Source of the DNA: Betaproteobacteria bacterium
GTDB taxonomy: Bacteria; Pseudomonadota; Gammaproteobacteria; Burkholderiales; Rhodocyclaceae
Reading direction: 5' to 3'
DNA: 13,690 nt
Assembly: GCA_016880375.1 (NCBI GenBank)
Contig: JAEHDO010000025.1
Coordinates: 1-13,690 of the forward strand
Shown here: positions 6,925-13,690 of the stretch, piece by piece
Layout: the number at the start of each line of letters is the position of its first letter
Numbering within the stretch: position 1 is the stretch's first letter
Notes under the pieces: generated by a model
Told to the model about the DNA's origin: nothing
Seen by the model: only the letters and a program-made list of their open reading frames with translations
Database searches by the model: none
Made by a program: the position numbers and the translations under genes

Positions 6925-9099
6925 TTACTCCCGCACGCGGGAGATGCGCACCACTTCGGGAATGTGCCGCAGGGCGCGCAGGATGCGCGCCAGATGCACG
7001 CGGTTGGACACCTGCAGGGTGAAATACAAGGAGGTGTAAATGCCGTGCTCGTCGTCCATGGTCACGTGCTGGATGTTGGAGCCGGCCTCGGAGATCTCGG
7101 CGGCGATCTTGGCCAGCACGCCGCGGCGGTTTTCCGCCTCGATCTTGATGGCCACCTCGAAGAGCCGCCCGCTGTCGCGTTCCCACTCGACGTCCACCCA
7201 CTTGGCGCGCTCGCCGCGGCCGCGCAGCGTGATGCTCGGGCAGTCGGCCAGGTGCACCACCAGGCCCTGGCCCTTCTTGATGATGCCGACGATGGGATCG
7301 CCGGGGATCGGCCGGCAGCAATGCGCCAGCTGCACGGCCATGCCCTCGGTGCCGCGGATGAGGATCGGTCCCTGCGGCTTCGGCTCGCCCGTCATCTCGC
7401 CCATCTCGATGCCGGCGGCCAGGCGGCGCGCGACGATGGCCGGCAGGCGCTTGCCCAGGCCGATGTCGGTGAGCACCTCCTTCTTCGACTTGGCGCCGCA
7501 CTCCAGCACGAATTTGTCCCACACCGCGTCGGTGATGCCTTCGGTGAACTCGAAGGGACGCAGGGCCTGCGCCAGCAGGCGCTCGCCCAGCGCGGCCGAC
7601 TCCTCGTGTTGCATGGTTTTCAGGAAATGGCGGATCTGCGAGCGCGCCTTGCCGGTCTTGACGTAGGACAGCCAGGCCGGATTGGGGTTGGCGTGCGCCG
7701 CGGTGATGATCTCGACCTGGTCGCCGTTGCGCAGCTCGGTGCGCAACGGCATCAGTTCGTGGTTGATGCGGCAGGCGACGCAGCGGTTGCCGATGTCGGT
7801 GTGCACGGCATAGGCGAAATCGACGGCTGTCGAGCCGCGCGGCAGCGGCAGGATCTTGCCTTTCGGCGTGAATACGTAAACCTCGCCGGGGAAGAGGTCG
7901 ATCTTCAGGTGCTCGAGGAACTCGGCCGAATCGCCCGAGGCCGACTGCAGCTCGAGCAGCGACTGCAGCCATTTGTGGGTACGCTGCTGCAGCTCGGAGA
8001 GGCTCTTGTCGTCCTTGTAGAGCCAGTGCGAAGCGACGCCCGCCTCGGCGACGTGGTGCATCTCGGTGGTGCGGATCTGCACCTCCACCGGCGTGCCGAA
8101 GGGCCCGATCAGGGTGGTGTGCAGCGACTGGTAGCCGTTGCCCTTGGGGATGGCGAGGTAGTCCTTGAATTTGCCCGGCACCGGCTTGTACAGGCTGTGC
8201 AGCGCGCCGAGGGCAAGGTAGCAGGTCGGCACATCCTTGACGATGACGCGGAAGCCGTAGATGTCGAGCACCTGCGAGAAGGACAGCGACTTGCCGCGCA
8301 TCTTGCGGTAGATGCCGAAGAGATGCTTCTCCCGCCCCATGACCTCGGCCTCGATCGTCGCCTCGTTCATGCGCGCCTTGATTGCCTGCAGGATCTTGCT
8401 CACCACCTCGCGCCGGTTGCCGCGCGCCGCCTTGATGGCTTTCGCCAGCACGCGGTAGCGCATCGGATAGACGTGGCGGAAGGCCAGCTCCTGCAGCTCG
8501 CGGTAGAGGTTGTTGAGGCCCAGCCGGTTGGCGATCGGCGCGTAGATCTCCAGCGTCTCGCGCGCGATGCGGCGGCGCTTGTCCGGCCGCAGCGTGTCCA
8601 GCGTGCGCATGTTGTGCAGGCGGTCGGCCAGCTTGATGAGAATGACGCGCACGTCGCGCGCCATCGCCAGCAGCATCTTGCGGAAGTTCTCGGCCTGGGC
8701 ATCCTCGATCGACTGGAACTCGATCTTGTCCAGCTTGGAGACGCCGTCGACCAGCTCGGCCGTCACCTTGCCGAACTTCTCGCCGATTTCGGCCAGCGTG
8801 ATCTCGGTATCCTCGGCAACATCGTGCAGCAGCGCCGCCATGAGCGCCTGGGCGTCGAGGTGCCAGCCGGTGAGGATGCCGGTGACGGCGAGCGGATGCG
8901 AGAAATAGGGGTCGCCGCTGATGCGGAACTGGCCCCTGTGCGCCTCCGCCGAAAACAGGAAGGCCGCTGCGACGCGCTCGATGTCCTCGGTCTTGAGGTA
9001 GGTGCCGAGCAGCTCCCTCAGCTTTTCCAGCTGAAGGGTGAATTCAGTGTCGTAGGCTTGCGGGGTTTGCGGGCCGGGAGAGGGCACGGCGGCAGGCAT
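6925..9099 (-). CDS. spoT: SpoT/Rel, bifunctional (p)ppGpp synthetase and hydrolase
   Basis: This 724-residue protein makes and degrades the alarmone (p)ppGpp. The hydrolase domain has an intact HD set: AEAHRGQ (H54), LLHDVAEDTE (H92, D93) and KLADRLHNMRT (D159, N163). The synthetase domain follows (about 250-365), with IYRKMRGK, LDIYGFRVIV (D279), KFKDYLAIPKGNGYQSLHTT and PVEVQIRTTEMHHVAEAGVASHW (E339). Both active sites look complete. A TGS domain (about 400-462), a conserved AHCCRPIPGD cysteine segment (592-601) and a C-terminal ACT domain (about 646-722) complete the long RelA/SpoT architecture. A strong GA/GGTGA-rich region precedes the ATG at 9099. It lies 28 bases after rpoZ on the same strand, the classical proteobacterial rpoZ-spoT arrangement. 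Whether a second RelA exists cannot be seen here. A 10-bp inverted repeat brackets the start codon. Confidence 0.95.
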   Translation of the reverse strand: MPAAVPSPGPQTPQAYDTEFTLQLEKLRELLGTYLKTEDIERVAAAFLFSAEAHRGQFRISGDPYFSHPLAVTGILTGWHLDAQALMAALLHDVAEDTEITLAEIGEKFGKVTAELVDGVSKLDKIEFQSIEDAQAENFRKMLLAMARDVRVILIKLADRLHNMRTLDTLRPDKRRRIARETLEIYAPIANRLGLNNLYRELQELAFRHVYPMRYRVLAKAIKAARGNRREVVSKILQAIKARMNEATIEAEVMGREKHLFGIYRKMRGKSLSFSQVLDIYGFRVIVKDVPTCYLALGALHSLYKPVPGKFKDYLAIPKGNGYQSLHTTLIGPFGTPVEVQIRTTEMHHVAEAGVASHWLYKDDKSLSELQQRTHKWLQSLLELQSASGDSAEFLEHLKIDLFPGEVYVFTPKGKILPLPRGSTAVDFAYAVHTDIGNRCVACRINHELMPLRTELRNGDQVEIITAAHANPNPAWLSYVKTGKARSQIRHFLKTMQHEESAALGERLLAQALRPFEFTEGITDAVWDKFVLECGAKSKKEVLTDIGLGKRLPAIVARRLAAGIEMGEMTGEPKPQGPILIRGTEGMAVQLAHCCRPIPGDPIVGIIKKGQGLVVHLADCPSITLRGRGERAKWVDVEWERDSGRLFEVAIKIEAENRRGVLAKIAAEISEAGSNIQHVTMDDEHGIYTSLYFTLQVSNRVHLARILRALRHIPEVVRISRVRE

Positions 9100-9118
9100 G
9101 GCTCACCCCCCTCTCCCG
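9075..9118 (-). promoter_or_regulatory. Inverted repeat bracketing the spoT ribosome binding site and start codon
   Basis: In the minus-strand transcript CGGGAGAGGG (complement of 9109-9118) lies 9-18 bases before the spoT ATG, and its exact complement CCCTCTCCCG (complement of 9075-9084) lies in codons 6-9. The loop of 24 bases contains GGTGA and the ATG. Such a stem would tie up the purine-rich part of the leader and hold the start codon in a loop. The arms are perfect over 10 bp, but the region is GC-rich and chance cannot be excluded; no regulatory role is known. Confidence 0.35.
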
Positions 9119-9127
9119 CGCGGCGGC

Positions 9128-9334
9128 TTACGCCTGCCCGCGGCTGAGCACTTCCAGGCCGACCTTGCCTGCGGCAATTTCGCGCAACGCGATCACCGTG
9201 GGCTTGTCCTTGTTGTCATCGACGAGGGGCGTGCCGCCGATGGTGATCTGGCGCGCGCGATAGGTGGCGGCCAGGGTCAGCTGGAAGCGGTTGGGAATCC
9301 TTTTGAGGCAGTCTTCAATGGTGATGCGGGCCAT
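9128..9334 (-). CDS. rpoZ: RNA polymerase omega subunit
   Basis: This 68-residue protein is the omega subunit, which helps beta-prime fold and assemble into RNA polymerase. [30 protein letters not shown] is the conserved N-terminal helix pair that contacts beta-prime, and [18 protein letters not shown] is the second conserved block. It is shorter than E. coli omega (91 residues), as is usual in betaproteobacteria. The ATG at 9334 has AGGA six bases upstream, overlapping the gmk stop codon, which suggests linked translation. In proteobacteria where it has been studied, the MAR motif at the N-terminus of omega forms part of a ppGpp binding site, which fits with spoT directly downstream. Confidence 0.96.
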   Translation of the reverse strand: MARITIEDCLKRIPNRFQLTLAATYRARQITIGGTPLVDDNKDKPTVIALREIAAGKVGLEVLSRGQA

Positions 9335-9342
9335 GGTTTTTC

Positions 9343-9960
9343 CTAAGTGTCCTGTTCGAGATACGCAAAAAGCGCGCGGTGGCGGTCCAGCTGCGAGGTG
9401 GTGCGCAGGCGAACCGAGCGCACTACGGTTTGGAGGTCTTCGATCGCCTCCGGCAACTTGTTGTTAATAATAACATAATCGAACTCCTTGACGTGGCGCA
9501 TTTCGTCCAGGGCGGCGGCTACCCGACGGGCGATGATCTCGGCGCTGTCCTGGCCGCGCCCCCTCAGGCGCCGCTCGAGTTCCTCGAGCGAAGGCGGCAG
9601 GATGAAAATGCCGATGCTGCCCGGAAAAAGCCGGCGCACCTGCTGCGCCCCCTGCCAGTCGATCTCCAGGAGGATGTCCTGCCCGGCTGCCATCTGCCGC
9701 TCGATCCAGGCGCGCGAGGTGCCGTAATGGTTGCCGTGCACCTCGGCGCTTTCCAGGAATTCGCCCTGTTCGCGCAGGGCCAGAAAGGTCGGCGCGTCGA
9801 CGAAATGGTATTCGCGGCCGTTCACCTCGCCCGGCCGCGGCACCCGCGTGGTGGTCGAGACGGACAGCCTGATGCTGCTGTCGCGCTCGAGCAGCATCTT
9901 CACCAGCGTCGTCTTGCCGGCGCCGGAGGGGGCGGCGACGATGAAGAGATTGCCTGCCAT
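9343..9960 (-). CDS. gmk: Guanylate kinase
   Basis: This 205-residue cytosolic enzyme phosphorylates GMP to GDP with ATP. The P-loop is [11 protein letters not shown] (residues 10-20). The GMP-binding part is [21 protein letters not shown] (R39, R42, Y51) with [15 protein letters not shown], followed by [13 protein letters not shown] and the lid [16 protein letters not shown]. The length agrees with E. coli Gmk (207). The ATG at 9960 overlaps the yicC stop by one base (TAATG), so the two genes are likely translated together, and rpoZ begins eight bases after the stop. As the supplier of GDP, and so of GTP, it feeds the substrate pool of SpoT in the same operon. Confidence 0.96.
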   Translation of the reverse strand: MAGNLFIVAAPSGAGKTTLVKMLLERDSSIRLSVSTTTRVPRPGEVNGREYHFVDAPTFLALREQGEFLESAEVHGNHYGTSRAWIERQMAAGQDILLEIDWQGAQQVRRLFPGSIGIFILPPSLEELERRLRGRGQDSAEIIARRVAAALDEMRHVKEFDYVIINNKLPEAIEDLQTVVRSVRLRTTSQLDRHRALFAYLEQDT

Positions 9961-10826
9961 TACTCTATGTTTTGAACTTGTTCGCGCATCTGCTCGATCA
10001 GCAGCTTCATGTCCACGGCGATGGCGGTGATTTCCGAGGAAACCGATTTTGAGGCGAGGGTGTTGGCCTCGCGGTTGAGTTCCTGCATGAGGAAGTCGAG
10101 CCGCTTGCCGATGGCGCCGCCCTTGCCGACCACGCGCGCCACCTCGTCGAGGTGGGCGACCAGGCGGTTGAGCTCCTCGGCGACGTCGACGCGCGTGGCG
10201 AACAGGCCCATTTCCTGGCGGATGCGCTCCTCGTCCAGGCTGGCAGCCGCCTCGCGCAGGCGGGCCGCCATGCGTTCCTGGTAGTCGGCCAGGGCCTGCG
10301 GCAGCTTCGGCGCGGCCTCGGCCACCAGGGTACGCATGCGCCCGACCCGCTCGAGTATCATCGCCCCCAGCTTTTCGCCCTCGCGCGCACGGGTGGCGAC
10401 CAGTTCGTCGAGGGCGCCCTTCGCCAGCGCGGCGCATTCGGCCTGCAGGGTATCCGCGCCGGGCTGGTCATCGCCGAGCATGCCGGGCCAGCGCAGCACC
10501 TCGGCGACGGACAGGGGGGCGGCTTCGGGCAACTGGTCGCGCACACCCAGTTGCAGGGTGGCCAGCTGCTGCAGCAGGGCGCGGTTGAGGCTGGCCTCGC
10601 GCGGCGCCGTCGTGGACGGCAGCAGGTTGAGGCGGCAATCGACCTTGCCGCGGTTGAGCCGGCCGGAAATCATCTCGCGCAGGGCCGGCTCGACGATGCG
10701 CACTTCCTCGGCGATGCGGAAGTTCATGTCGAGGTAGCGCGAATTGACCGTGCGCAGTTCGAGGTGAAGGATGCCGCGTCCGATGTCGCGCATCTGCACG
10801 GCATATCCTGTCATGCTGTAGATCAT
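9960..10826 (-). CDS. yicC: YicC family endoribonuclease
   Basis: This 288-residue protein belongs to the YicC/YloC family, members of which have been reported as endoribonucleases in E. coli and Bacillus subtilis. The N-terminal family opening is MIYSMTGYAVQMRDIGRGILHLELRTVNSRYLDMNFR, followed by EPALREMISGRLNRGKVDCRLN. The C-terminal DUF1732 part is LNRLVAHLDEVARVVGKGGAIGKRLDFLMQELNREANTLASKS and ends in ITAIAVDMKLLIEQMREQVQNIE, which is nearly invariant in the family. The length equals that of E. coli YicC. The ATG at 10826 gives the usual MIYSMTGYA start, although the ribosome binding site is weak. It is the first gene of the yicC-gmk-rpoZ-spoT-DUF3460 run and overlaps gmk by one base. 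Confidence 0.94.
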   Translation of the reverse strand: MIYSMTGYAVQMRDIGRGILHLELRTVNSRYLDMNFRIAEEVRIVEPALREMISGRLNRGKVDCRLNLLPSTTAPREASLNRALLQQLATLQLGVRDQLPEAAPLSVAEVLRWPGMLGDDQPGADTLQAECAALAKGALDELVATRAREGEKLGAMILERVGRMRTLVAEAAPKLPQALADYQERMAARLREAAASLDEERIRQEMGLFATRVDVAEELNRLVAHLDEVARVVGKGGAIGKRLDFLMQELNREANTLASKSVSSEITAIAVDMKLLIEQMREQVQNIE

Positions 10827-10847
10827 GCGAAGTACCCGCACCGCAGC

Positions 10848-10875
10848 TTTACAGCGCGGCGATAAAAAAAGACAA
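10848..10875 (-). promoter_or_regulatory. Candidate sigma70 promoter of the yicC operon
   Basis: On the minus strand TTGTCT (complement of 10870-10875) and TGTAAA (complement of 10848-10853) are separated by 16 bases, each matching four of six consensus positions. Transcription would start near 10841, about 15 bases before the yicC ATG, giving a very short leader. The run of seven T just inside the -35 is unusual for this GC-rich window. This is the best candidate in the 111-base divergent spacer but is not strong. Confidence 0.4.
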
Positions 10876-10896
10876 TCGAGCCTTATCTTAACCCGA

Positions 10897-10902
10897 TATG
10901 AT
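10897..10902 (+). promoter_or_regulatory. Candidate -10 element for the kinase-phosphatase operon
   Basis: TATGAT matches the -10 consensus at five of six positions and lies 35 bases before the kinase ATG, within an AT-richer patch of the divergent spacer. No good -35 is found 16-18 bases upstream, so an activator or a different sigma factor may be involved, or the match is accidental. Confidence 0.3.
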
Positions 10903-10937
10903 ACCGGCGCACACCGCCCGACCGCTCCGCCCTTCGC

Positions 10938-11885
10938 ATGCCACCCTCCCAAGCCAACGTTCCGCTGCCCCCCGGCTACCAGCTCGAGGAGTACCGCATC
11001 GAGCGACAGCTCTCGCTGGGCGGCTTCTCCATTGTCTATCTCGCCTTCGACAAGGACGGCACACCGGTCGCCATCAAGGAATACCTGCCCAACTCGCTGG
11101 CGCTGCGCTCGGAGGGCGACGCCCTGCCCTCCATCGCCGAGGAGAACGTGGCCACCTTCCGCTACGGCATGAAGTGCTTCTTCGAGGAAGGCCGGGCGCT
11201 GGCCAAGATTTCCCACCCCAACGTGGTGCAGGTGCTGAACTTCTTCCGCGCCAACGAGACCGTCTACATGGTGATGCAATACGAGCGCGGCCGCACCCTG
11301 CAGGAGCACATCCAGAAGCACAAGGGCGAAATTCGCGAGAGCTTCATCCGCACCGTCTTCGCGCGGCTGCTCAACGGCTTGCGCGAAGTGCACACGCACA
11401 AGCTGCTGCACCTCGACATCAAGCCCTCCAACGTCTACCTGCGCAACGACGGCCAGCCGGTGCTGATCGATTTCGGCGCCGCCCGCCAGACGCTGTCGAT
11501 CGACACGCCGCTGCTCAAGCCGATGTACACGCCGGGCTTCGCCGCGCCCGAGCAGTACAACAACACCCGCCGCGAGCTGCTCGGGCCCTGGACCGACATC
11601 TACTCGATCGGCGCCAGCATGTATGCCTGCATGGCGGCAGCGGCGCCGCAGGCGGCCGACCAGCGCCTCGACCGCGACCTGCTGGTTCCGGCGCCCAAGC
11701 GCTGGCCTGACAAATACTCGCGGCAGCTGCTGGAGACCGTGGACTGGTGCATGCGGCTGAATTACCTGGAGCGCCCGCAAAGCGTGTTCGCCCTGCAGAA
11801 GGCGCTCGCCGACAAGGAGCGCAGCGTGCCCAAACCGACCTTCCTCGGCGGCCTGCGCAAGCACGTGCGGAATCTGATGAAATGA
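10938..11885 (+). CDS. Hanks-type Ser/Thr protein kinase, cytosolic
   Basis: This 315-residue protein is almost entirely a eukaryote-like protein kinase domain. The nucleotide loop is LSLGGFSIVYLA (residues 26-36), the ATP-binding lysine is K47 in VAIKEYLP, and the helix-C acid is likely E84 in FFEEGRAL. The catalytic loop HLDIKPSNVYL (D160, K162, N165) has HLD instead of HRD, so it is of the non-RD type. DFG is at 178-180 (LIDFGAARQ), the APE motif at 203-205 and the conserved DIYSIG at 220-225. It lacks the membrane segment and PASTA repeats of PknB-type kinases. The tail ends in a basic segment ([12 protein letters not shown]). The ATG at 10938 has no clear ribosome binding site. Its TGA overlaps the start of a PP2C phosphatase gene, a typical opposing enzyme pair. 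The substrate is unknown. Confidence 0.93.
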   Translation: MPPSQANVPLPPGYQLEEYRIERQLSLGGFSIVYLAFDKDGTPVAIKEYLPNSLALRSEGDALPSIAEENVATFRYGMKCFFEEGRALAKISHPNVVQVLNFFRANETVYMVMQYERGRTLQEHIQKHKGEIRESFIRTVFARLLNGLREVHTHKLLHLDIKPSNVYLRNDGQPVLIDFGAARQTLSIDTPLLKPMYTPGFAAPEQYNNTRRELLGPWTDIYSIGASMYACMAAAAPQAADQRLDRDLLVPAPKRWPDKYSRQLLETVDWCMRLNYLERPQSVFALQKALADKERSVPKPTFLGGLRKHVRNLMK

Positions 11886-12802
11886 AATTCACCATCTACC
11901 AGGAAAGCCGCCCCGGCAGGCGCCCGACCAACGAGGACCGCATCGCCTACAGCTACTCGCGCGACTCGCTGCTGATGGTCGTCGCCGACGGCATGGGCGG
12001 CCACCTGCACGGCGAGGTGGCGGCACAGATTGCCGTGCAGTACATCACCGAAGCTTTCCAGCGGGAGGCCCACCCGCTGCTGAAGGACCCTTTCCTGTTC
12101 CTTTCCGGCGCCCTCGGCAACGCCCACCACGCCATCCTCGACTACGCCGCCGACCGCTTCCTGCCTGAAGCCCCGCGCACCACCTGTGTCGCCTGCATCG
12201 TGCAGGACTCCATCGCCTACTGGGCGCATGCCGGCGATTCGCGCCTGTATGCCATCCGCGGCGGCCGCATCCTTGCCCAGACGCGCGACCATTCGCGCGT
12301 GCAGCGCATGGTCGAGGACGGCCTCATCACCGCCGAGGCCGCCATCCACCACCCGGCGCGCAACCGCATCTTCAGCTGCCTTGGCGGCGCCAGCGCCCCG
12401 CAGATCGACTACTCCAAGAAGACGCCGCTGATGACCGGCGACATCATCGTGCTCTGCACCGACGGCGTCTGGGGGCCGCTCCCGAGCGACGTGATCCCCC
12501 GCGCCATGGGCAGCGGCAACGTCGTCCAGGCGACGCCCGCCCTGCTGAACCAGGCCGAGGCCCGCGGCGGCGACAACGCCGACAACCTGTCGATGATCGC
12601 CATCCGCTGGGAAGACAACTACGCCGAGGACACTCTCGGCAGCGTGTCGACCAAGACCATGCCGATCGACTCCTTCACGACGCAGATGGAAGCCTTCGCC
12701 AAGGCGCGCAAGGGCACCCCGCCCCTGCCCAACCTGTCGGACGAGGACATCGAGCGGGCCATCCAGGAAATCAACGCGGCCATCCGCAAATTCTCGAAGT
12801 AA
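11882..12802 (+). CDS. PP2C-family Ser/Thr protein phosphatase
   Basis: This 306-residue metal-dependent phosphatase probably reverses the work of the upstream kinase. PP2C motifs appear in order: [14 protein letters not shown] (N17, E18, D19), [16 protein letters not shown] (metal-binding D36, G37), [16 protein letters not shown] (G117-S119), [32 protein letters not shown] (D193) and [12 protein letters not shown] (D230 to N234), so the two-metal site looks complete. After the domain, residues about 245-306 form a tail with an acidic/amphipathic helix ([20 protein letters not shown]) whose role is unknown. No signal or membrane segment is seen, so it is cytosolic like the kinase. The ATG overlaps the kinase stop (ATGA), implying coupled synthesis. 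Its stop codon overlaps the ribosome binding site of rph, so kinase, phosphatase and rph are probably on one message. Confidence 0.93.
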   Translation: MKFTIYQESRPGRRPTNEDRIAYSYSRDSLLMVVADGMGGHLHGEVAAQIAVQYITEAFQREAHPLLKDPFLFLSGALGNAHHAILDYAADRFLPEAPRTTCVACIVQDSIAYWAHAGDSRLYAIRGGRILAQTRDHSRVQRMVEDGLITAEAAIHHPARNRIFSCLGGASAPQIDYSKKTPLMTGDIIVLCTDGVWGPLPSDVIPRAMGSGNVVQATPALLNQAEARGGDNADNLSMIAIRWEDNYAEDTLGSVSTKTMPIDSFTTQMEAFAKARKGTPPLPNLSDEDIERAIQEINAAIRKFSK

Positions 12803-12812
12803 GGAGCGACAA

Positions 12813-13547
12813 GTGAAGGGTGCCGCAATCAACCGGCCAAGCGGCCGCCAGGCCGACGAGCTGCGTCGCGTAACGATCACGCGCCACTACACGCGCCACG
12901 CCGAGGGCTCGGTGCTGGTGGCGTTCGGCGATACGAAAGTGCTGTGCACCGCCAGCGTCGAGCAGGGCGTGCCGGGCTTCCTGCGCGGCCTCGGCCAGGG
13001 CTGGCTCACCGCCGAATACGGCATGCTGCCGCGCTCGACGCACACGCGCACCGCGCGCGAGGCCGCCAAGGGCAAGCAGAGCGGGCGCACGCTGGAGATC
13101 CAGCGCCTGATCGGCCGCGCGCTGCGCGCCGTCACCGACCTCGAGGCGCTCGGCGAGCGCACCGTGCAGATCGACTGCGACGTGCTGCAGGCCGACGGCG
13201 GCACGCGCACCGCCGCCATCACCGGCGCCTGCGTCGCCGCCCACGACGCCTTCTCGAAGCTGGTTGCCGAGGGCGCCATCGCGCGCCATCCGCTGCGCGA
13301 GCTGGTCGCGGCCGTCTCGGTGGGCATCTACGACGGCCTGCCGGTGCTCGACCTCGACTACCCGGAAGACTCCGCCTGCGACACCGACATGAACGTCGTG
13401 ATGACGGCAACCGGCGGCATGATCGAGGTGCAGGGCACGGCGGAAGGCGCGCCCTTCAGCCGCGCCGAGCTTGACACCCTGCTGGCCCTGGCCGAGCGCG
13501 GCATCGCGCAACTTGTCGCTGCCCAGAGAACCGCCCTGGGCATCTGA
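12813..13547 (+). CDS. rph: Ribonuclease PH
   Basis: This 244-residue phosphorolytic 3'-5' exoribonuclease trims the 3' ends of tRNA precursors using phosphate; it acts as a ring-shaped hexamer. Motifs: [78 protein letters not shown] (phosphate-binding arginines), [38 protein letters not shown] and [13 protein letters not shown]. The length is close to E. coli RNase PH (238) and the C-terminus looks complete. The start is GTG at 12813 behind a good AAGGAG (12801-12806) that overlaps the phosphatase stop. rdgB begins six bases after its stop, the rph-rdgB order common in proteobacteria. Confidence 0.96.
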   Translation: MKGAAINRPSGRQADELRRVTITRHYTRHAEGSVLVAFGDTKVLCTASVEQGVPGFLRGLGQGWLTAEYGMLPRSTHTRTAREAAKGKQSGRTLEIQRLIGRALRAVTDLEALGERTVQIDCDVLQADGGTRTAAITGACVAAHDAFSKLVAEGAIARHPLRELVAAVSVGIYDGLPVLDLDYPEDSACDTDMNVVMTATGGMIEVQGTAEGAPFSRAELDTLLALAERGIAQLVAAQRTALGI

Positions 13548-13553
13548 GGCGCC

Positions 13554-13690
13554 ATGTTCGACAAGCTCGTCCTCGCCTCCAACAACCCGGGCAAGCTGCG
13601 CGAGTTCGCCGCGCTGTTCGCACCGCACCGGATCGAGGTGCTGCCGCAGTCTTCCTTCGATATTCCCGAGGCGGAAGAGCCGCACTGCAC
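13554..13690 (+). CDS. rdgB: RdgB/HAM1 XTP/dITP pyrophosphatase (3' end cut by window edge)
   Basis: Forty-five complete codons are visible, beginning MFDKLVLASNNPGKLREFAALFAPHRIEVLPQSSFDIPEAEE. The (V/L)LASNN.GKLREF motif is the substrate-binding start of the RdgB/HAM1 family, which hydrolyses non-canonical purine triphosphates (ITP, dITP, XTP) to monophosphates and keeps them out of DNA and RNA. GAGG overlapping the rph stop serves as ribosome binding site. The acidic IPEAEE segment near the end of the visible part is the usual region before the metal-binding residues. The rest lies beyond the right edge. Confidence 0.93.
   Translation, partial: MFDKLVLASNNPGKLREFAALFAPHRIEVLPQSSFDIPEAEEPHC

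Noticed and set aside
6757..9147. Long plus-strand open frame antisense to DUF3460 and spoT
   Set aside because: It is the mirror of strongly conserved spoT coding sequence; the translation is rich in histidine, aspartate, leucine and arginine without motifs, typical of antisense frames in GC-rich DNA.
9459..9481. AT-rich patch in otherwise GC-rich DNA
   Set aside because: It lies inside gmk and encodes the conserved DYVIINNK segment, whose Ile and Asn codons explain the composition.
10827..11864. Minus-strand extension of the yicC frame through the kinase gene
   Set aside because: The family start MIYSMTGYA is at 10826, and the region upstream is antisense to a kinase with a complete motif set.

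Overview
The window is GC-rich chromosomal DNA, densely coding on both strands, with no sign of phage, transposon, CRISPR or RNA genes. The gene set (a short DUF3460 protein, a 68-residue omega subunit, yicC-gmk-rpoZ-spoT on one strand, a kinase/PP2C pair beside rph, a nap gene next to mod genes) fits a denitrifying or facultatively anaerobic betaproteobacterium, most likely of the Rhodocyclales. This placement is an inference from gene content and order; the species cannot be named from sequence alone.

Left part (1-4460): a molybdenum and nitrate region. napD, the chaperone of the periplasmic molybdoenzyme nitrate reductase, runs off the left edge on the minus strand behind a near-consensus FNR box. 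Divergent from it lie modE, then modA-modB-modC for high-affinity molybdate uptake. A strong sigma70-type promoter with a ModE-like operator over its -10 lies between modE and modA. An orphan family-3 amino-acid binding protein follows modC.

Middle part (4501-10826, minus strand, transcribed right to left): yicC, gmk, rpoZ, spoT, a DUF3460 protein, a 15-bp hairpin, then an unusual DEDDh exonuclease/GIY-YIG nuclease fusion and an RluF-like pseudouridine synthase whose start overlaps the end of the nuclease gene. yicC and gmk overlap by one base, gmk and rpoZ are 8 bases apart and rpoZ and spoT 28, so RNA turnover, GMP phosphorylation, RNA polymerase assembly and (p)ppGpp metabolism appear co-expressed.

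Right part (10938-13690, plus strand): divergent from yicC, a small cytosolic Ser/Thr protein kinase and a PP2C phosphatase overlap by ATGA. They are followed closely by rph (RNase PH) and rdgB (XTP/dITP pyrophosphatase, cut by the right edge).

Most of the window is well-known housekeeping biology. The points most worth a second look are the ModE operator/promoter architecture combined with a ModE lacking a molybdate-binding domain, the exonuclease-GIY-YIG-Cys4 fusion, a 10-bp inverted repeat bracketing the spoT start codon, and the kinase/phosphatase pair placed between two RNA-metabolism operons.
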